Source: Klebsiella terrigena | GTDB lineage: Bacteria; Pseudomonadota; Gammaproteobacteria; Enterobacterales; Enterobacteriaceae | DNA: 64,000 nt | Assembly (NCBI RefSeq): GCF_006539725.1 | Contig: NZ_BJNO01000002.1 | Span: 372,001 to 436,000, forward strand | Direction: 5' to 3' | In this document: piece by piece, positions 34,114 to 43,178 of the stretch | Numbering within the stretch: position 1 is the first letter of the stretch | Layout of the letters: every line of letters begins with the position of its first letter | Notes under the pieces: generated by a model | Told to the model about the DNA's origin: nothing | The model's input: only the letters and a program-made list of their open reading frames with translations | Database searches by the model: none | Program-made: the position numbers and the translations under genes

Positions 34114-34350
34114 TTTATGGATATTTATTATGATTCGGCCCTTGAAAAAGCCGATTTTCCGACTATAACACCAGCAATCGTTAGGCAAGCAAGGAAAAGT
34201 TATCCTGAAAGCAAAATTTATAATCCGCCGGTTGTCATAACTAAAAACGATGACGGCGGCCTGACGGTATTAGCGGGAAAGGAGAGACGCGCTTTGGGCG
34301 ATAAAGGCTTCCAGCAGGGGGATATCCGCTGGCGCGAGGTTGAAGGTTAA
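34114..34350 (+). other. AT-rich orphan frame, possible gene remnant
   Basis: A 78-codon frame from an ATG at 34114 gives a product beginning MDIYYDSALEKADFPTITPA and holding PPVVITKNDDGGLTVLAGKE. Its base composition to about 34270 is much richer in A and T than any neighbour. The V-V-I-x-D-GG-x-x-L-x-G-x-x-R pattern faintly recalls the ParB N-terminal box, but I cannot assign a family. The last 81 bases overlap nudG antisense, and there is no ribosome binding site. It could be the remnant of a transferred gene or simply the AT-rich gdhA promoter region. Confidence 0.25.
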
Positions 34351-34680
34351 GGCTTCCTGCGGCGAGCACCAGCGCAGCTGGCTGTGGTAGTGCGCGGTTG
34401 GCGTACCGCTAAAGTGGGGCACCCACCAGGCGTGAAGATGAATCAGCCGGCCGGAGACCTCCCGCCGATGGCTGGCGATATAGCGGGCGGGAAGGGCGAC
34501 GATGCCGAGCTCCTCCTGCAGCTCGCGGGCAAGCGCCTGCGCCTGGCTCTCGCCGGACTCCACCTTTCCGCCGGCAAATTCCCACATTCCCGGCTGGTCA
34601 GCGTGCGGCGGGCGCTGCGCGAGCAGAATGCTGCCGTCTCGTTCAATAATGGCGGCCACAACATCAATGGTTTTTAGCAT
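34270..34680 (-). CDS. nudG: NudG, CTP / oxidised pyrimidine nucleotide pyrophosphatase
   Basis: Start at 34680 (MLKTIDVVAAIIERDGSILL) gives 136 residues, close to E. coli NudG (135); ATG 34689 adds three. The Nudix box is intact: GGKVESGESQAQALARELQEELGI (G-x5-E-x7-REx2EExG). It hydrolyses CTP, dCTP and damaged cytidine nucleotides such as 2-hydroxy-dATP or 5-hydroxy-CTP to monophosphates. The ynjH gene found beside it in E. coli is missing here. Confidence 0.93.
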   Translation of the reverse strand: MLKTIDVVAAIIERDGSILLAQRPPHADQPGMWEFAGGKVESGESQAQALARELQEELGIVALPARYIASHRREVSGRLIHLHAWWVPHFSGTPTAHYHSQLRWCSPQEALTFNLAPADIPLLEAFIAQSASLLSR

Positions 34681-34767
34681 CTGAATCATCGTTCCATGAA
34701 GGATAATGGCCTATTATCACCGCCTTTGTGACGCCCAGACAACCCCTTAGCCCGCTGGAGATATGCC

Positions 34768-35391
34768 GTGCTCGACCGCCATCTGCACCCCCGCCTGAAG
34801 CCGCTGCTCAACGCCTGCGCCGCGCGGCTCGACCGCCCCGGCATCTCCGCCGATGGCGTAACCCTGCTGGGCTTCGCCGTTGGCGTACTGGCGCTGCCGT
34901 TACTGGCGGCGGGATGGTATTACGCGGCGCTGGCGGCCATTGTCGTGAACCGGCTGCTGGACGGGCTTGACGGGGCGTTGGCGCGCCGCAGAGGGCTAAG
35001 CGACGCCGGGGGCTTTCTCGATATTGCGCTCGATTTCCTGTTTTATGCGCTGGTGCCGTTTGGCTTTATCCTCGCCGATCCGCTGCACAACGCCGTTGCC
35101 GGCGGATGGCTGCTGTTTGCCTTTATCGGTACCGGCAGCAGCTTCCTTGCCTTTGCGGCGCTGGCGGCAAAGCACCAGATTGATAATCCGGGCTATGCGC
35201 ATAAATCGTTTTACTATATTGGCGGCCTGACGGAGGGGACGGAGACGATCCTGCTGTTCGTACTGTGCTGCCTGTTTCCGGCGCACTTCGTCTGGCTGGC
35301 GTGGGTCTTCGGCGGACTGTGCTGGCTGACGACGGCGACCCGCATCTACAGCGGCTACCTGACGCTGAAGCAGGTTCAGCGCCAGGCGTAG
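34768..35391 (+). CDS. ynjF: YnjF, CDP-alcohol phosphatidyltransferase family protein
   Basis: A 207-residue membrane protein with about five or six helices, starting at GTG 34768 (GGAG seven bases upstream). The CDP-alcohol signature is complete: DGALARRRGLSDAGGFLD followed by IALD, giving DG-x2-AR-x7-G-x3-D-x3-D. Such enzymes displace CMP from CDP-diacylglycerol or CDP-inositol-type donors. The acceptor of YnjF is unknown. It is convergent with ynjE, five bases apart. Confidence 0.92.
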   Translation: MLDRHLHPRLKPLLNACAARLDRPGISADGVTLLGFAVGVLALPLLAAGWYYAALAAIVVNRLLDGLDGALARRRGLSDAGGFLDIALDFLFYALVPFGFILADPLHNAVAGGWLLFAFIGTGSSFLAFAALAAKHQIDNPGYAHKSFYYIGGLTEGTETILLFVLCCLFPAHFVWLAWVFGGLCWLTTATRIYSGYLTLKQVQRQA

Positions 35392-35396
35392 GCCAG

Positions 35397-36704
35397 CTAT
35401 ATGCTGCTATCCGGGCCGCGCTCGCCGCTCTGTACCGGATTTTTAGGATCGCTGCTCCACTCGTACCAGCCGCCGTCGTAGACAGAGACGTTTTTCCAGC
35501 CCATCGCGCGGGCGTACATAAAGGTCTCTGAGGCGCGCCAGCCGGTTCCGCAGTAGAAAGAGACCTGCTGATCGGGGCGAATATTCCACTGCTGCCACAT
35601 GGCGGTAATGTCGTCGGCGCTGCGCATGGTGCCATCCGGATTATGGAAATCCTCCATATGGGTGGAATCGCTTCCCGCATGGCCCCAGCGCGCGCCGGCA
35701 ATCTCACCTTTGCGCTTGATGTAGCTATAGCCGCTGGTGGTGCCGATAAACTCCTGCCACGAGCGAATGCTGACCAGCGAGGCATCCTGACGATGCAGCA
35801 GCCCGCGCGCCTGCTCCATATCCAGCATCAGCTGCGGCTGTCCGGGGATAACGGCGCCAAAGTCCGGCTCCGGCTTCTGCTTCGCCGGCATGCCGCGTTC
35901 GACCGGCAGCCCGGCGTCGGACCAGGTTTTCCAGCCGCCGTCGAGCAGGCGGACGTCCTTCACTCCTGCATACAGCATGATCTGCGCCACGCGCGCGGCG
36001 GCGTAGACGTCGCGGCCGTAGAGAATGACCGTGGTGTCATGACGAATGCCGTTTTTTGCCAGCAGGGCCTGCAGCTGCGCGTCGGAGACTTTGTTCCACA
36101 GCGGTTCGCTCTCCACCTCGTTGGTGTCGATATAGCCGGCGGCAGGAATGTGGTTCAGCAGATAAAATTTCGGCGCGCCCCAGGCGGCTTCAAAAACTTT
36201 CCACTGGCCGGCGGGTGCGGCGGCGACCGCTTTACCCTGCTGCAGATCGTGCAGCCACTGAGGGTAGACCAGCTGTTCGACGTGCGGCAGCTTTTGCAGG
36301 CGCGCGGGCTGGCTGAGGGCATCGCTCAGGGTGTTGATATGGGTAAAGCCCGCGGCCTTCAGGCGAGCGGCAACCCGGGCGTTGTCCTCATCGCTACCGT
36401 ACAGCGCAACGGGCGTTGCGGCCTGCAGCCGATGCCTGGCTGCCCATGCGCCGAGCTGCTGGTCGTTCATGGCGCCCAGCCAGCTGGCGGAGAGGTTCAG
36501 CGCCTGCGGCTCGTGGCCCTGCGGGCCGCCGTTGGCCTGCGGCCAGCCGTTATAAAACGCGCTCAGGCGGGTATCGATGGCGACGCCGTGCTGTTGTTGC
36601 AGGGCGGAGAGCGTCAGCGCTGGCATGGCGTCAGCAGCGAAAGTGGAGGAAGCAGCAAGCCCAACCAGCAGGGCGAGCGCGGTCAATTGAGAAACACGTT
36701 TCAT
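35397..36704 (-). CDS. ynjE: YnjE, exported triple-rhodanese thiosulfate sulfurtransferase
   Basis: The 435-residue precursor has the E. coli length and a signal peptide ending TFA (about 24). It contains three rhodanese-type domains; the last carries the active-site cysteine in SFYCGTGWRAS. The protein forms a persulfide on that cysteine and transfers sulfur, with a reported link to MoaD thiocarboxylation when cytosolic. Here the signal peptide is clear, so a periplasmic location is more likely. It lies 87 bases downstream of ynjD and probably belongs to the same transcript as the ABC transporter. Confidence 0.94.
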   Translation of the reverse strand: MKRVSQLTALALLVGLAASSTFAADAMPALTLSALQQQHGVAIDTRLSAFYNGWPQANGGPQGHEPQALNLSASWLGAMNDQQLGAWAARHRLQAATPVALYGSDEDNARVAARLKAAGFTHINTLSDALSQPARLQKLPHVEQLVYPQWLHDLQQGKAVAAAPAGQWKVFEAAWGAPKFYLLNHIPAAGYIDTNEVESEPLWNKVSDAQLQALLAKNGIRHDTTVILYGRDVYAAARVAQIMLYAGVKDVRLLDGGWKTWSDAGLPVERGMPAKQKPEPDFGAVIPGQPQLMLDMEQARGLLHRQDASLVSIRSWQEFIGTTSGYSYIKRKGEIAGARWGHAGSDSTHMEDFHNPDGTMRSADDITAMWQQWNIRPDQQVSFYCGTGWRASETFMYARAMGWKNVSVYDGGWYEWSSDPKNPVQSGERGPDSSI

Positions 36705-36791
36705 CGAAATGCCCGACAGTAGAAAATTGAGCGGCTATTCTCCTCGCTCCCGGCGGTGAATTCTTTGCGATAACGCAGGTCAGGGCGGTTT

Positions 36792-37424
36792 TCATTGCCA
36801 GCGGCTCATCTGCAGGCAGCGGCCGGCGGCGGGGATATCGTGGCCGTCGTGGGTGACCAGCACCGCCGGGATCGCCAGCCGGGCGAGCTCGTCGAACACC
36901 CAGCGGCGAAAATCGGCGCGCAGTTCGGCATCGAGGCGGTTAAACGGCTCATCCAGCAGCAGCGCCAGCGGCCGGGCCAGTAGCGCCCGCAGCAGGCTGA
37001 CGCGCGCGCGCTGTCCGCCGGAGAGCGTCGCCGGATCGCGAGGGTAGAACCCCGCCAGCCCGGCGCGATCCAGGGTGTGCTCCACCAGGGCGCGCCGTTC
37101 GGCACCGCGAACCTCAGGCGCCACCGCGAGCATCAGGTTTTGCCCGATGCTAAAGCCATCGAACAGCAGGGCATCCTGAAAAAGGACGCCGATTCGCCGC
37201 CGCTCGGTGGGGCGTCCGTCGCAGCGCTCGCCGTCCAGCCACAGTTCGCCTGCGGCGTGAAAATTCTCGTCAAGCGCGCCGGCCATCCAGGCAAACAGCG
37301 TCGATTTCCCGCTCCCGGAGGGGCCCATCAGCGTCAGCACTTCCCCCGGGGCGACGCAAAATTCAACGTTCCGCAGCAGCGGCCTGCCATTGAGCGTCAG
37401 GGTCAGGTTGTTCACGGTCAGCAC
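36792..37424 (-). CDS. ynjD: YnjD, ABC transporter ATP-binding protein
   Basis: Start is GTG 37424, which shares a base with the ynjC stop (TAGTG), giving 210 residues; the frame stays open upstream inside ynjC but that is an overlap artefact. Walker A is GPSGSGKST (34-42), the signature is LSGGQRARVS and Walker B LALLLDEPF. It lacks the C-terminal regulatory domain found in longer ATPases of thiamine or iron importers. It would power uptake by the YnjBC proteins. Confidence 0.92.
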   Translation of the reverse strand: MLTVNNLTLTLNGRPLLRNVEFCVAPGEVLTLMGPSGSGKSTLFAWMAGALDENFHAAGELWLDGERCDGRPTERRRIGVLFQDALLFDGFSIGQNLMLAVAPEVRGAERRALVEHTLDRAGLAGFYPRDPATLSGGQRARVSLLRALLARPLALLLDEPFNRLDAELRADFRRWVFDELARLAIPAVLVTHDGHDIPAAGRCLQMSRWQ

Positions 37425-38959
37425 TAGCGTAATCCTCGTCGGTAGCGGCCCGCCAGCCAGGCCAGCAGGGCGGTGAGGGTAAAGAAGAGCGCGGGCAGCA
37501 GCAGCTGCCATAATGCCTGAGCGGCAAGGTTTTGCGTATCCCCGCCGCTGCTCAGCGCCACGGCTTCGCTGGTTAAGGTCGGCGTGCGTCCGGCGCCCAG
37601 CCAGAGCGTTGGCAGATACTGGGCAATACTGACCGAGAAGCCAACCGCCAGCGCCGCCAGCAGCGGGCGAGCGAGCAGCGGCAGCTTAACCAGGCACAAT
37701 ATCCGCCCGCGTCGCCAGCCGAGCGTGCGGGCGATCAGCTCCAGGCGCGGATCGCGGTTGCGCCATGCCGGGCGCAAAATAAACAGCATCCACGGCACGA
37801 CCCACAGCAGGTGACCCCACAGGACGGTGAAGAGCCGCCCGTCCAGCCACGCGTAGAGCGCCAGCTGATACTGACCGTCCGCCAGCGGCAGCGCCGGGAG
37901 AAGCGGCGGCAGCCAGACCCAACCGTCGCCGCGGGAAGGTCCATACTCCAGCCACAGCAGGCAAATGATGCCGCCCAGCGCGCAGGAGAGGAGCGCCAGG
38001 CTCAGGCTGTTGGCGACGCTGGCGCCTGCCGGAACGGCGGTTTGCGCGACGGCGGCGAGAAACAGGGCGCAGAGCAGGCCGCTCAGCGGCACGACGATGG
38101 CCACCACGCGCCCGACGCCCGCACCGGAGTGGAGACGCCGCACGCCGCGCAGGTCCGGTATCTGCCGACGCCACAGGCGCCAGGCTCCCCACGCGCCGGC
38201 GGCCAGCAGCCCCAGAATACCCACCAGCAGCAGGCTGGCGAGCGCCCCTTTTGCCTGCTGCAGTTCGTCTCCCTGGTTTAGCCACTGCCAGGCCAGCACC
38301 GCCAGCGTTGGCGGATTTCCCGGACCGAGGATAAGCGCGACGTCTACCGCCGACAGGCTCCAGGCGGTGGTGGCGAGCAGGATAATTGCCAGCGAGGGCA
38401 TCAGCGTCGGCAGAATAAGCCAGTGCAGGCACTGCCAGCGGCCGTAGCCGAGGCTCTTCAGCACCGTAACCTGCTCAGCCAGCCGCTTTTCGCCCATCAG
38501 GCCGTAGATCGCCCACAGCAAAAAGCCGCTCTCCTTCACCGCCAGCGTCAGGCCGAGCCCCAGGCCGTAGCGATCGACGGCGGGCGTGCAGAAGGTACAG
38601 ACCCGATACCACCAGCCGCCTTCGGCAAACAGCAGCAGCGCGGCGGTGGCGAAGGCCACGTGCGGTACCGCCAGCAGCAGCGGCAGACGCCCGGCCAGCC
38701 GCCGCCAGCGTCGGGAGGGCCACAGCGCCCCGGTGACGGTCAGGGTGAGCAGCAGCGCGCCGCCGACCGACAGCAGGGTTGAGACCAGGGTTGCGCTGAG
38801 CGCCTGCCACAGCTGCGGATCGGCAAACAGCGCCTGCCAGCGGGAGAGACGCAGCGCGGGGGCAAGCATCAGCCCTGCCGCGGGCAGCAGGGGCAGATAA
38901 ATCAGCCCCATCGCGCCCCACGCCAGCAGGCTCAGCGCGTGCCGTAGCGGCGCAGCCAT
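37424..38959 (-). CDS. ynjC: YnjC, fused double permease of an ABC importer
   Basis: The 511-residue inner-membrane protein contains two binding-protein-dependent permease domains in one chain. Each has an EAA-type loop: AEQVTVLKSLGYGRWQCLHW near 170 and ELIARTLGWRRGRILCLVKL near 420. This fused layout is like ThiP and FbpB/CysT-type permeases. It overlaps ynjB by 28 bases and ynjD by one, so the three are translationally coupled. The transported solute is not known. Confidence 0.92.
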   Translation of the reverse strand: MAAPLRHALSLLAWGAMGLIYLPLLPAAGLMLAPALRLSRWQALFADPQLWQALSATLVSTLLSVGGALLLTLTVTGALWPSRRWRRLAGRLPLLLAVPHVAFATAALLLFAEGGWWYRVCTFCTPAVDRYGLGLGLTLAVKESGFLLWAIYGLMGEKRLAEQVTVLKSLGYGRWQCLHWLILPTLMPSLAIILLATTAWSLSAVDVALILGPGNPPTLAVLAWQWLNQGDELQQAKGALASLLLVGILGLLAAGAWGAWRLWRRQIPDLRGVRRLHSGAGVGRVVAIVVPLSGLLCALFLAAVAQTAVPAGASVANSLSLALLSCALGGIICLLWLEYGPSRGDGWVWLPPLLPALPLADGQYQLALYAWLDGRLFTVLWGHLLWVVPWMLFILRPAWRNRDPRLELIARTLGWRRGRILCLVKLPLLARPLLAALAVGFSVSIAQYLPTLWLGAGRTPTLTSEAVALSSGGDTQNLAAQALWQLLLPALFFTLTALLAWLAGRYRRGLR

Positions 38960-40107
38960 TCCTGCTCCAGCGCGTCAACCCAGGCGGCGTGCGGTTCCGC
39001 CAGTACCGGCGGCATATTCTGCGGCATCAGCCGCCGCAGGGCTTCGCCCTCGGCCGGCGGCAGATCCTGCGGGTCAAGCACGCTCGGATCGCCCCATACC
39101 GCAGGATCGGCCTTGCGCAGCTGCGCCGCCGGCGACAGCAGAAAATTCGCCACCACCTTCGCCCCCGCCGAGGCGCGGGCGTTGGCCGGGATCGTCACAA
39201 AGTGCACGTTGCCGAGGGTGCCTTTGGTGAAGCCAAATCCGTAGCTATCCTTCGGCAGCTCGCCGCTGGCGGCCTTCTGCTGCGCATGCAGCGGGTTAAA
39301 GGTGAGCGAGAGGCGCAGGGTGCCGTTCGCCAGCATGGTATCCATGCGCGCCGCGGAGGGCGGGAAATCGCCGCCTTCGCGCCACAGCAGCGGATGAAGC
39401 TCGTCGAGATAGCGCCACAGCGGGGCGGTGACCTCGGCAAAACTCGCGGCCTGCGGCGGCTGGCGAAGGGCGTCGGGCTGCCGGGTCAGCTCGATAAGCA
39501 GCTGCTCCAGCAGAGCGGTACCGATGAAGTCCGGCGGGCGGGGATAGGTGACGCTTCCCGGATGAGCGGCGGCAAACGCCAGCAGCGCCTGCGGGCTTTT
39601 CGGCCCGTCCGGGGTTTGCGAGCGGCGGGCGATAAAGGTGAGCTGGGCGCTGCCCCACGGCGACTCCGCGCCGTCGGTGGGCATGGAAAAATCCTCGCTG
39701 ACCGGCTTCTGCCGATCGACATAGCGCCAGTTGGGCAGCGTCTGCGCCCACCCGGTTTGCAGCAGCCCGGCGGCTTTCAGAGTGTGAAAGTTCTCGCCGT
39801 TAACCCACAGCAGGTCAATGGAGCCGCCCCGGCTGCGCCCGGCCCGCGCTTCGGTCTGGATCCGCCTGACGGCATCGGCGGCATCGGCAATATGAACGAT
39901 CCGCAGGTCAATCGCATAGTCGCGCTTAACCGCTTCGCTGACCCAATCCAGGTAGCGGTTGACCGCCGGATCGCCGCCCCAGGCGTTAAACCACACCGTT
40001 TGCCCGCGCGCCTGCGCTTCGGTCTGCTGCCAGCTCTCGCCGGCGTTGACGGCCAGCGGCATCAGTAGCAGCGCCGCCAGCCAAATCCAACAACAACGCA
40101 TACTCAC
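38932..40107 (-). CDS. ynjB: YnjB, periplasmic solute-binding protein
   Basis: A 391-residue protein with a signal peptide ending VNA (about 22). The mature part begins with ARGQTVWFNAWGGDPAVNRY, typical of class D/thiamine-spermidine-like binding proteins. It ends in a large C-terminal lobe with SYGFGFTKGTLGNVHFVTIP. It delivers an unknown ligand to YnjCD. The ATG overlaps the ynjA stop by four bases (ATGA). Comparable in size to E. coli YnjB (388). Confidence 0.92.
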   Translation of the reverse strand: MSMRCCWIWLAALLLMPLAVNAGESWQQTEAQARGQTVWFNAWGGDPAVNRYLDWVSEAVKRDYAIDLRIVHIADAADAVRRIQTEARAGRSRGGSIDLLWVNGENFHTLKAAGLLQTGWAQTLPNWRYVDRQKPVSEDFSMPTDGAESPWGSAQLTFIARRSQTPDGPKSPQALLAFAAAHPGSVTYPRPPDFIGTALLEQLLIELTRQPDALRQPPQAASFAEVTAPLWRYLDELHPLLWREGGDFPPSAARMDTMLANGTLRLSLTFNPLHAQQKAASGELPKDSYGFGFTKGTLGNVHFVTIPANARASAGAKVVANFLLSPAAQLRKADPAVWGDPSVLDPQDLPPAEGEALRRLMPQNMPPVLAEPHAAWVDALEQEWLRRYGTR

Positions 40108-40673
40108 TCCTTATGATTTGAATCTGCAGGCCCGGAGGTCGGGATCCGACACAGGCCCTGCGCCGGGATGGCCATGGCGGAATTAAAGCGCGCGGAGAGA
40201 TTTTGCAGGCCGATCAGCGCCGTCAGCTCGGTGAGCGCCCGGGCATCAAAGCGTGCTGCCAGCCGGTCGCGCAGCGCATCGTCAACGGTGGGGGGCGTCA
40301 GGCTGGCGGCCTCGGCATATTCCAGCGCCAGCCGCTCGCTATCGCTGAACAGCCCGCTGTGCCGCCAGTCGGCGACCGCCAGTAATTTATCGCGGCCGCC
40401 GCTGCGTTGCGCCAGCTTCATCTGCGTAATATCAATACAAAATTCGCACAGGCACATCTGGGCGATACGCGCGCTGACCAGCGAACGCAGCACCGGGTCG
40501 AGCGGCGAGCGTCGGCGTTCGAGATAGCCGACAAACATCGACACCAGGTAAAAAATAAACGGAATGCGCCCCCACCAGCGGATGGGGTTGAGCACCTCCC
40601 CGTAGTGGCGGCGGTGCAGCCAGGCCTGCGGGCGGAGGATCGGCGGAACGGAGTCCAGCGGCGGCAAACTCAT
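40104..40673 (-). CDS. ynjA: YnjA, carboxymuconolactone decarboxylase (AhpD-like) family
   Basis: The 189-residue protein carries the AhpD-type redox motif CxxC within MCLCEFCIDI near residue 75. Relatives are thiol-dependent peroxidase partners or decarboxylases. It overlaps ynjB and ydjZ by four bases each, placing it in the middle of a tightly coupled operon. A thiol-redox role fits the rhodanese YnjE at the other end, but this is inference. Confidence 0.92.
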   Translation of the reverse strand: MSLPPLDSVPPILRPQAWLHRRHYGEVLNPIRWWGRIPFIFYLVSMFVGYLERRRSPLDPVLRSLVSARIAQMCLCEFCIDITQMKLAQRSGGRDKLLAVADWRHSGLFSDSERLALEYAEAASLTPPTVDDALRDRLAARFDARALTELTALIGLQNLSARFNSAMAIPAQGLCRIPTSGPADSNHKE

Positions 40674-41380
40674 GGTGAATTCCTCTTTTGACGTTCAGAA
40701 TAGCGCGCTTTGGCGATAGCGATAACCACCGCCAGCGCCAGCAAAATAGAGAGTCCGGTGACCAGCCAGGAGATTCCGCCGGTTAACAGGCTGCCCGCCC
40801 AGGAGTAGACGATGGTGGCCGGGAGCTGGCCGATGCCGGTGGCGATCGCAAACTGGCGAAAGCGAATGGAAGTGAGGCCGGCGGCGTAGCTGATAGGATC
40901 GAACGGAACAAACGGCAGCAGCCGGCAGACCAGCACGGTGTGCCTGCCGTAGCGATCAAAAAAGGCGTCCATGCTGCGGAGAATCGTTTTTCCGGTCAGC
41001 TTCTCAACCGCCTCGCGGCCGAAGACTCTGGCGATGAAAAAGCACAGCGCCGCGCCCGCCATCGCGCTGGCCCAGGAGAGAACGCCGCCCCAGAATGCGC
41101 CAAACAGCGAGGCGTTGGCGAAGGTGATTAAAAAGGCGGGCAGCGGGGCGACCACGGCCTGCAGGATCATGAGGGCGAAGGAGACCAGCGCCGCCTGCGG
41201 GCCGTACGAGTCGATAAAGCGCTCAATGGCCTGCGGATCTAACGCCGAGAACGCCGCCAGGCTGCGCTGGATAAACTCATTCGCGGCAGGCACCCGCCAG
41301 CCGATAAGCAGCGCGGCGGCCAGCGCGACGACGGTCGCGAGCCGAGAGTAGCGGAACGGGCGCGGTTTATCGGGTCTCAT
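40670..41380 (-). CDS. ydjZ: YdjZ, DedA/VTT-domain inner membrane protein
   Basis: ATG 41380 gives 236 residues starting MRPDKPRPFRYSRLATVVAL; the frame is open 24 codons further but inside ydjX. It has about five helices and the VTT motif ANASLFGAFWGGVLSWASAM followed by RLLPFVPFDPISYAAGLTSI, typical of DedA/TVP38 flippase-like proteins. It overlaps ydjX by 14 bases and ynjA by four. The ydjY gene that separates ydjX and ydjZ in E. coli is absent. Substrate unknown; relatives move lipid carriers such as undecaprenyl phosphate. Confidence 0.92.
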   Translation of the reverse strand: MRPDKPRPFRYSRLATVVALAAALLIGWRVPAANEFIQRSLAAFSALDPQAIERFIDSYGPQAALVSFALMILQAVVAPLPAFLITFANASLFGAFWGGVLSWASAMAGAALCFFIARVFGREAVEKLTGKTILRSMDAFFDRYGRHTVLVCRLLPFVPFDPISYAAGLTSIRFRQFAIATGIGQLPATIVYSWAGSLLTGGISWLVTGLSILLALAVVIAIAKARYSERQKRNSP

Positions 41381-42078
41381 CCTCAGCCTTGATATTATCG
41401 GGTGCGATCCGCCGACGGCGAGCAAACATTTTTGCCGCCTGAACCAGGCCAAACAGCGCCATGCCGGCGAGGCTCAGTTTAAGCATAAACGCGAGGGTTA
41501 TTCCCGCCCTGGCGAGCTCGCTGGCCATCAGGGTATAGATAAAGATACCCGGCAGAGTGGTGAGTGCGGAAATAAGCGTAAATGACCAGAACGAAATGGC
41601 CGTCAGGCCATAGGCATAGTTTTGGATATTATAGGGAAACAGCGGAACCAGCCGCGTCAGAATTAAAAAATCGCTGCCGTTACGGGCAATGCCGCGCTCG
41701 ATTGCCCGCAGCGTTGCCGTATCGCCGGCGTATTTCAGCAGCGCGTCGCGGCCCAGCCAGCGGGCCAGCAGAAATGAGAGCGCAGAGCCAACGGTGGCGG
41801 CGCAGAGCGATAAAAGCGTGCCCGTCAGCGGGCCAAAGACAATACCGCCGACCGCCACCAGAATAGTGCCAGGGATCAGGCACAGCGTGGCGACAATAAA
41901 TAGCGCGATATAGAGCAGATAGCCGAAGGCGCCGCTTTGCGCGATCAGCGTCTGCAGATGACGAAAATGGGTCAGCAGCCCGCCGAGGCCGAAGTAATAG
42001 ACGGCGCTGACGGCAGTGCACAGCAGAATAGCGGCAAGCAGCAGTTTATATTCAGCGCGATAACGGCTTCTTTTGCAT
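41367..42078 (-). pseudogene. ydjX: ydjX, DedA/VTT-domain protein with apparent 5' frameshift
   Basis: A perfect AGGAGG lies five bases before ATG 42078, but that frame stops after eight codons. The remaining product (AEYKLLLAAILLCTAVSAVY through VTT segment FLILTRLVPLFPYNIQNYAY) is in the +1 frame and aligns along its whole length with E. coli YdjX. Removing one A from the run of four (42071-42074) restores a single frame beginning MQRSRYRAEYKLLL. No acceptable start lies in the intact frame before a GTG at 41858, which would drop about 73 residues. It is a real frameshift or a sequence error. Downstream genes overlap it and may lose coupling. Confidence 0.8.
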
Positions 42079-42207
42079 TGGGGCCTCCTGTATAAACCGC
42101 GCGCCTTGAGCCTGTTCTCGGGAAATAACGGTGCGCGCGACAGTATAGTAAATCGCGCAGCACAACAACGGATTACCGCCGCTTTGTTGATTTTGCTCAG
42201 GATAATC

Positions 42208-42238
42208 AGACTCTCCGCCGGCAGAGGGCGGAGAGTCT
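42208..42238 (-). terminator. Perfect 12-base stem after xthA
   Basis: AGACTCTCCGCC and GGCGGAGAGTCT surround GGCAGAG, 13 bases past the xthA stop; only a weak T-rich tail. Confidence 0.6.
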
Positions 42239-42250
42239 GGTCAGCGTGGG

Positions 42251-43057
42251 TTACGGCTTAAAGCTGGCCCATACCGGCGCGTGATCGGAGGGTTTTTCCA
42301 TGGCGCGAATTTCGTAATCAATGCCGGTTTCGATACAGCGCTGCGCCAGCGGAGTGCTGGCCAGCAGCAGGTCGATACGCAGGCCGCGATTGTCGTCGAA
42401 GCCTTTGGAACGGTAGTCGAACCATGAGAACTGCTCGTTGTTTTCCGGGTTGGCGTGACGCCAGGTATCGACCAGGCCCCAGTCCAGCAGGCGCTGCATC
42501 CACTCACGCTCTTCCGGCAGGAACGAACATTTACCGGTGCGCAGCCAGCGCTTGCGGCTCTCTTCGCCGATGCCGATATCGAGATCCGTCGGGCTGATGT
42601 TCATATCACCCATGATCAGCACCGGATTGTCCTTTTTCAGCTCGTTATCGAGGTAGTCCTGCAGGTTCTGGTAAAACGCCGCCTTGGCGGGGAATTTTGT
42701 CGGATGATCGCGGCTTTCGCCCTGCGGGAAGTAGCCGTTGATCACCGTCACGTTACCTGATGCGCTGGGGATTTCCGCCATGATAATGCGGCGCTGGGCC
42801 TCTTCATCATCGCCCGGGAAGCCGCGACGGACGCTAACCGGCGTCTCTTTGGTCAGCAGGGCGACGCCGTAGTGGCCTTTCTGTCCGTGGTAGAACACGT
42901 TGTAGCCGAGCTTTGCCACCTCTTCGAGAGGGAACATGTCGTCGTGAACTTTGGTTTCCTGTAGGCCAATGACGTCAGGCTGATGCTTGTCGACGATGGC
43001 GGCCAGCTGATGCGGGCGCGCACGCAGGCCGTTGATATTAAAAGAGACAAATTTCAT
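42251..43057 (-). CDS. xthA: Exonuclease III
   Basis: Start at 43057 ([20 protein letters not shown]) gives the standard 268 residues; the long frame to 43246 crosses the ast regulatory region. Metal and catalytic residues are in place: Glu34 in GLQETKVH, Asp and Asn in [13 protein letters not shown], and the late DHAPVW histidine. It is the main AP endonuclease and 3'-5' exonuclease of base excision repair. It is divergent from astC. Confidence 0.98.
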   Translation of the reverse strand: MKFVSFNINGLRARPHQLAAIVDKHQPDVIGLQETKVHDDMFPLEEVAKLGYNVFYHGQKGHYGVALLTKETPVSVRRGFPGDDEEAQRRIIMAEIPSASGNVTVINGYFPQGESRDHPTKFPAKAAFYQNLQDYLDNELKKDNPVLIMGDMNISPTDLDIGIGEESRKRWLRTGKCSFLPEEREWMQRLLDWGLVDTWRHANPENNEQFSWFDYRSKGFDDNRGLRIDLLLASTPLAQRCIETGIDYEIRAMEKPSDHAPVWASFKP

Positions 43058-43178
43058 AGTCGCTGCCACTGTGCAAGGTGAATAGTGCAGGGATGTTAGC
43101 AGAAATTCGGCAGGCTGGCTGCCGGAAGGCATTTTATTGTCCGCCGCGCCGGGCGCAGGGCGGCGAATGGCCAAATCC

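Noticed and set aside
38989-40068. 359-codon open frame opposite ynjB
   Set aside because: Antisense shadow in high-GC DNA; ynjB has signal peptide and overlapping operon neighbours.
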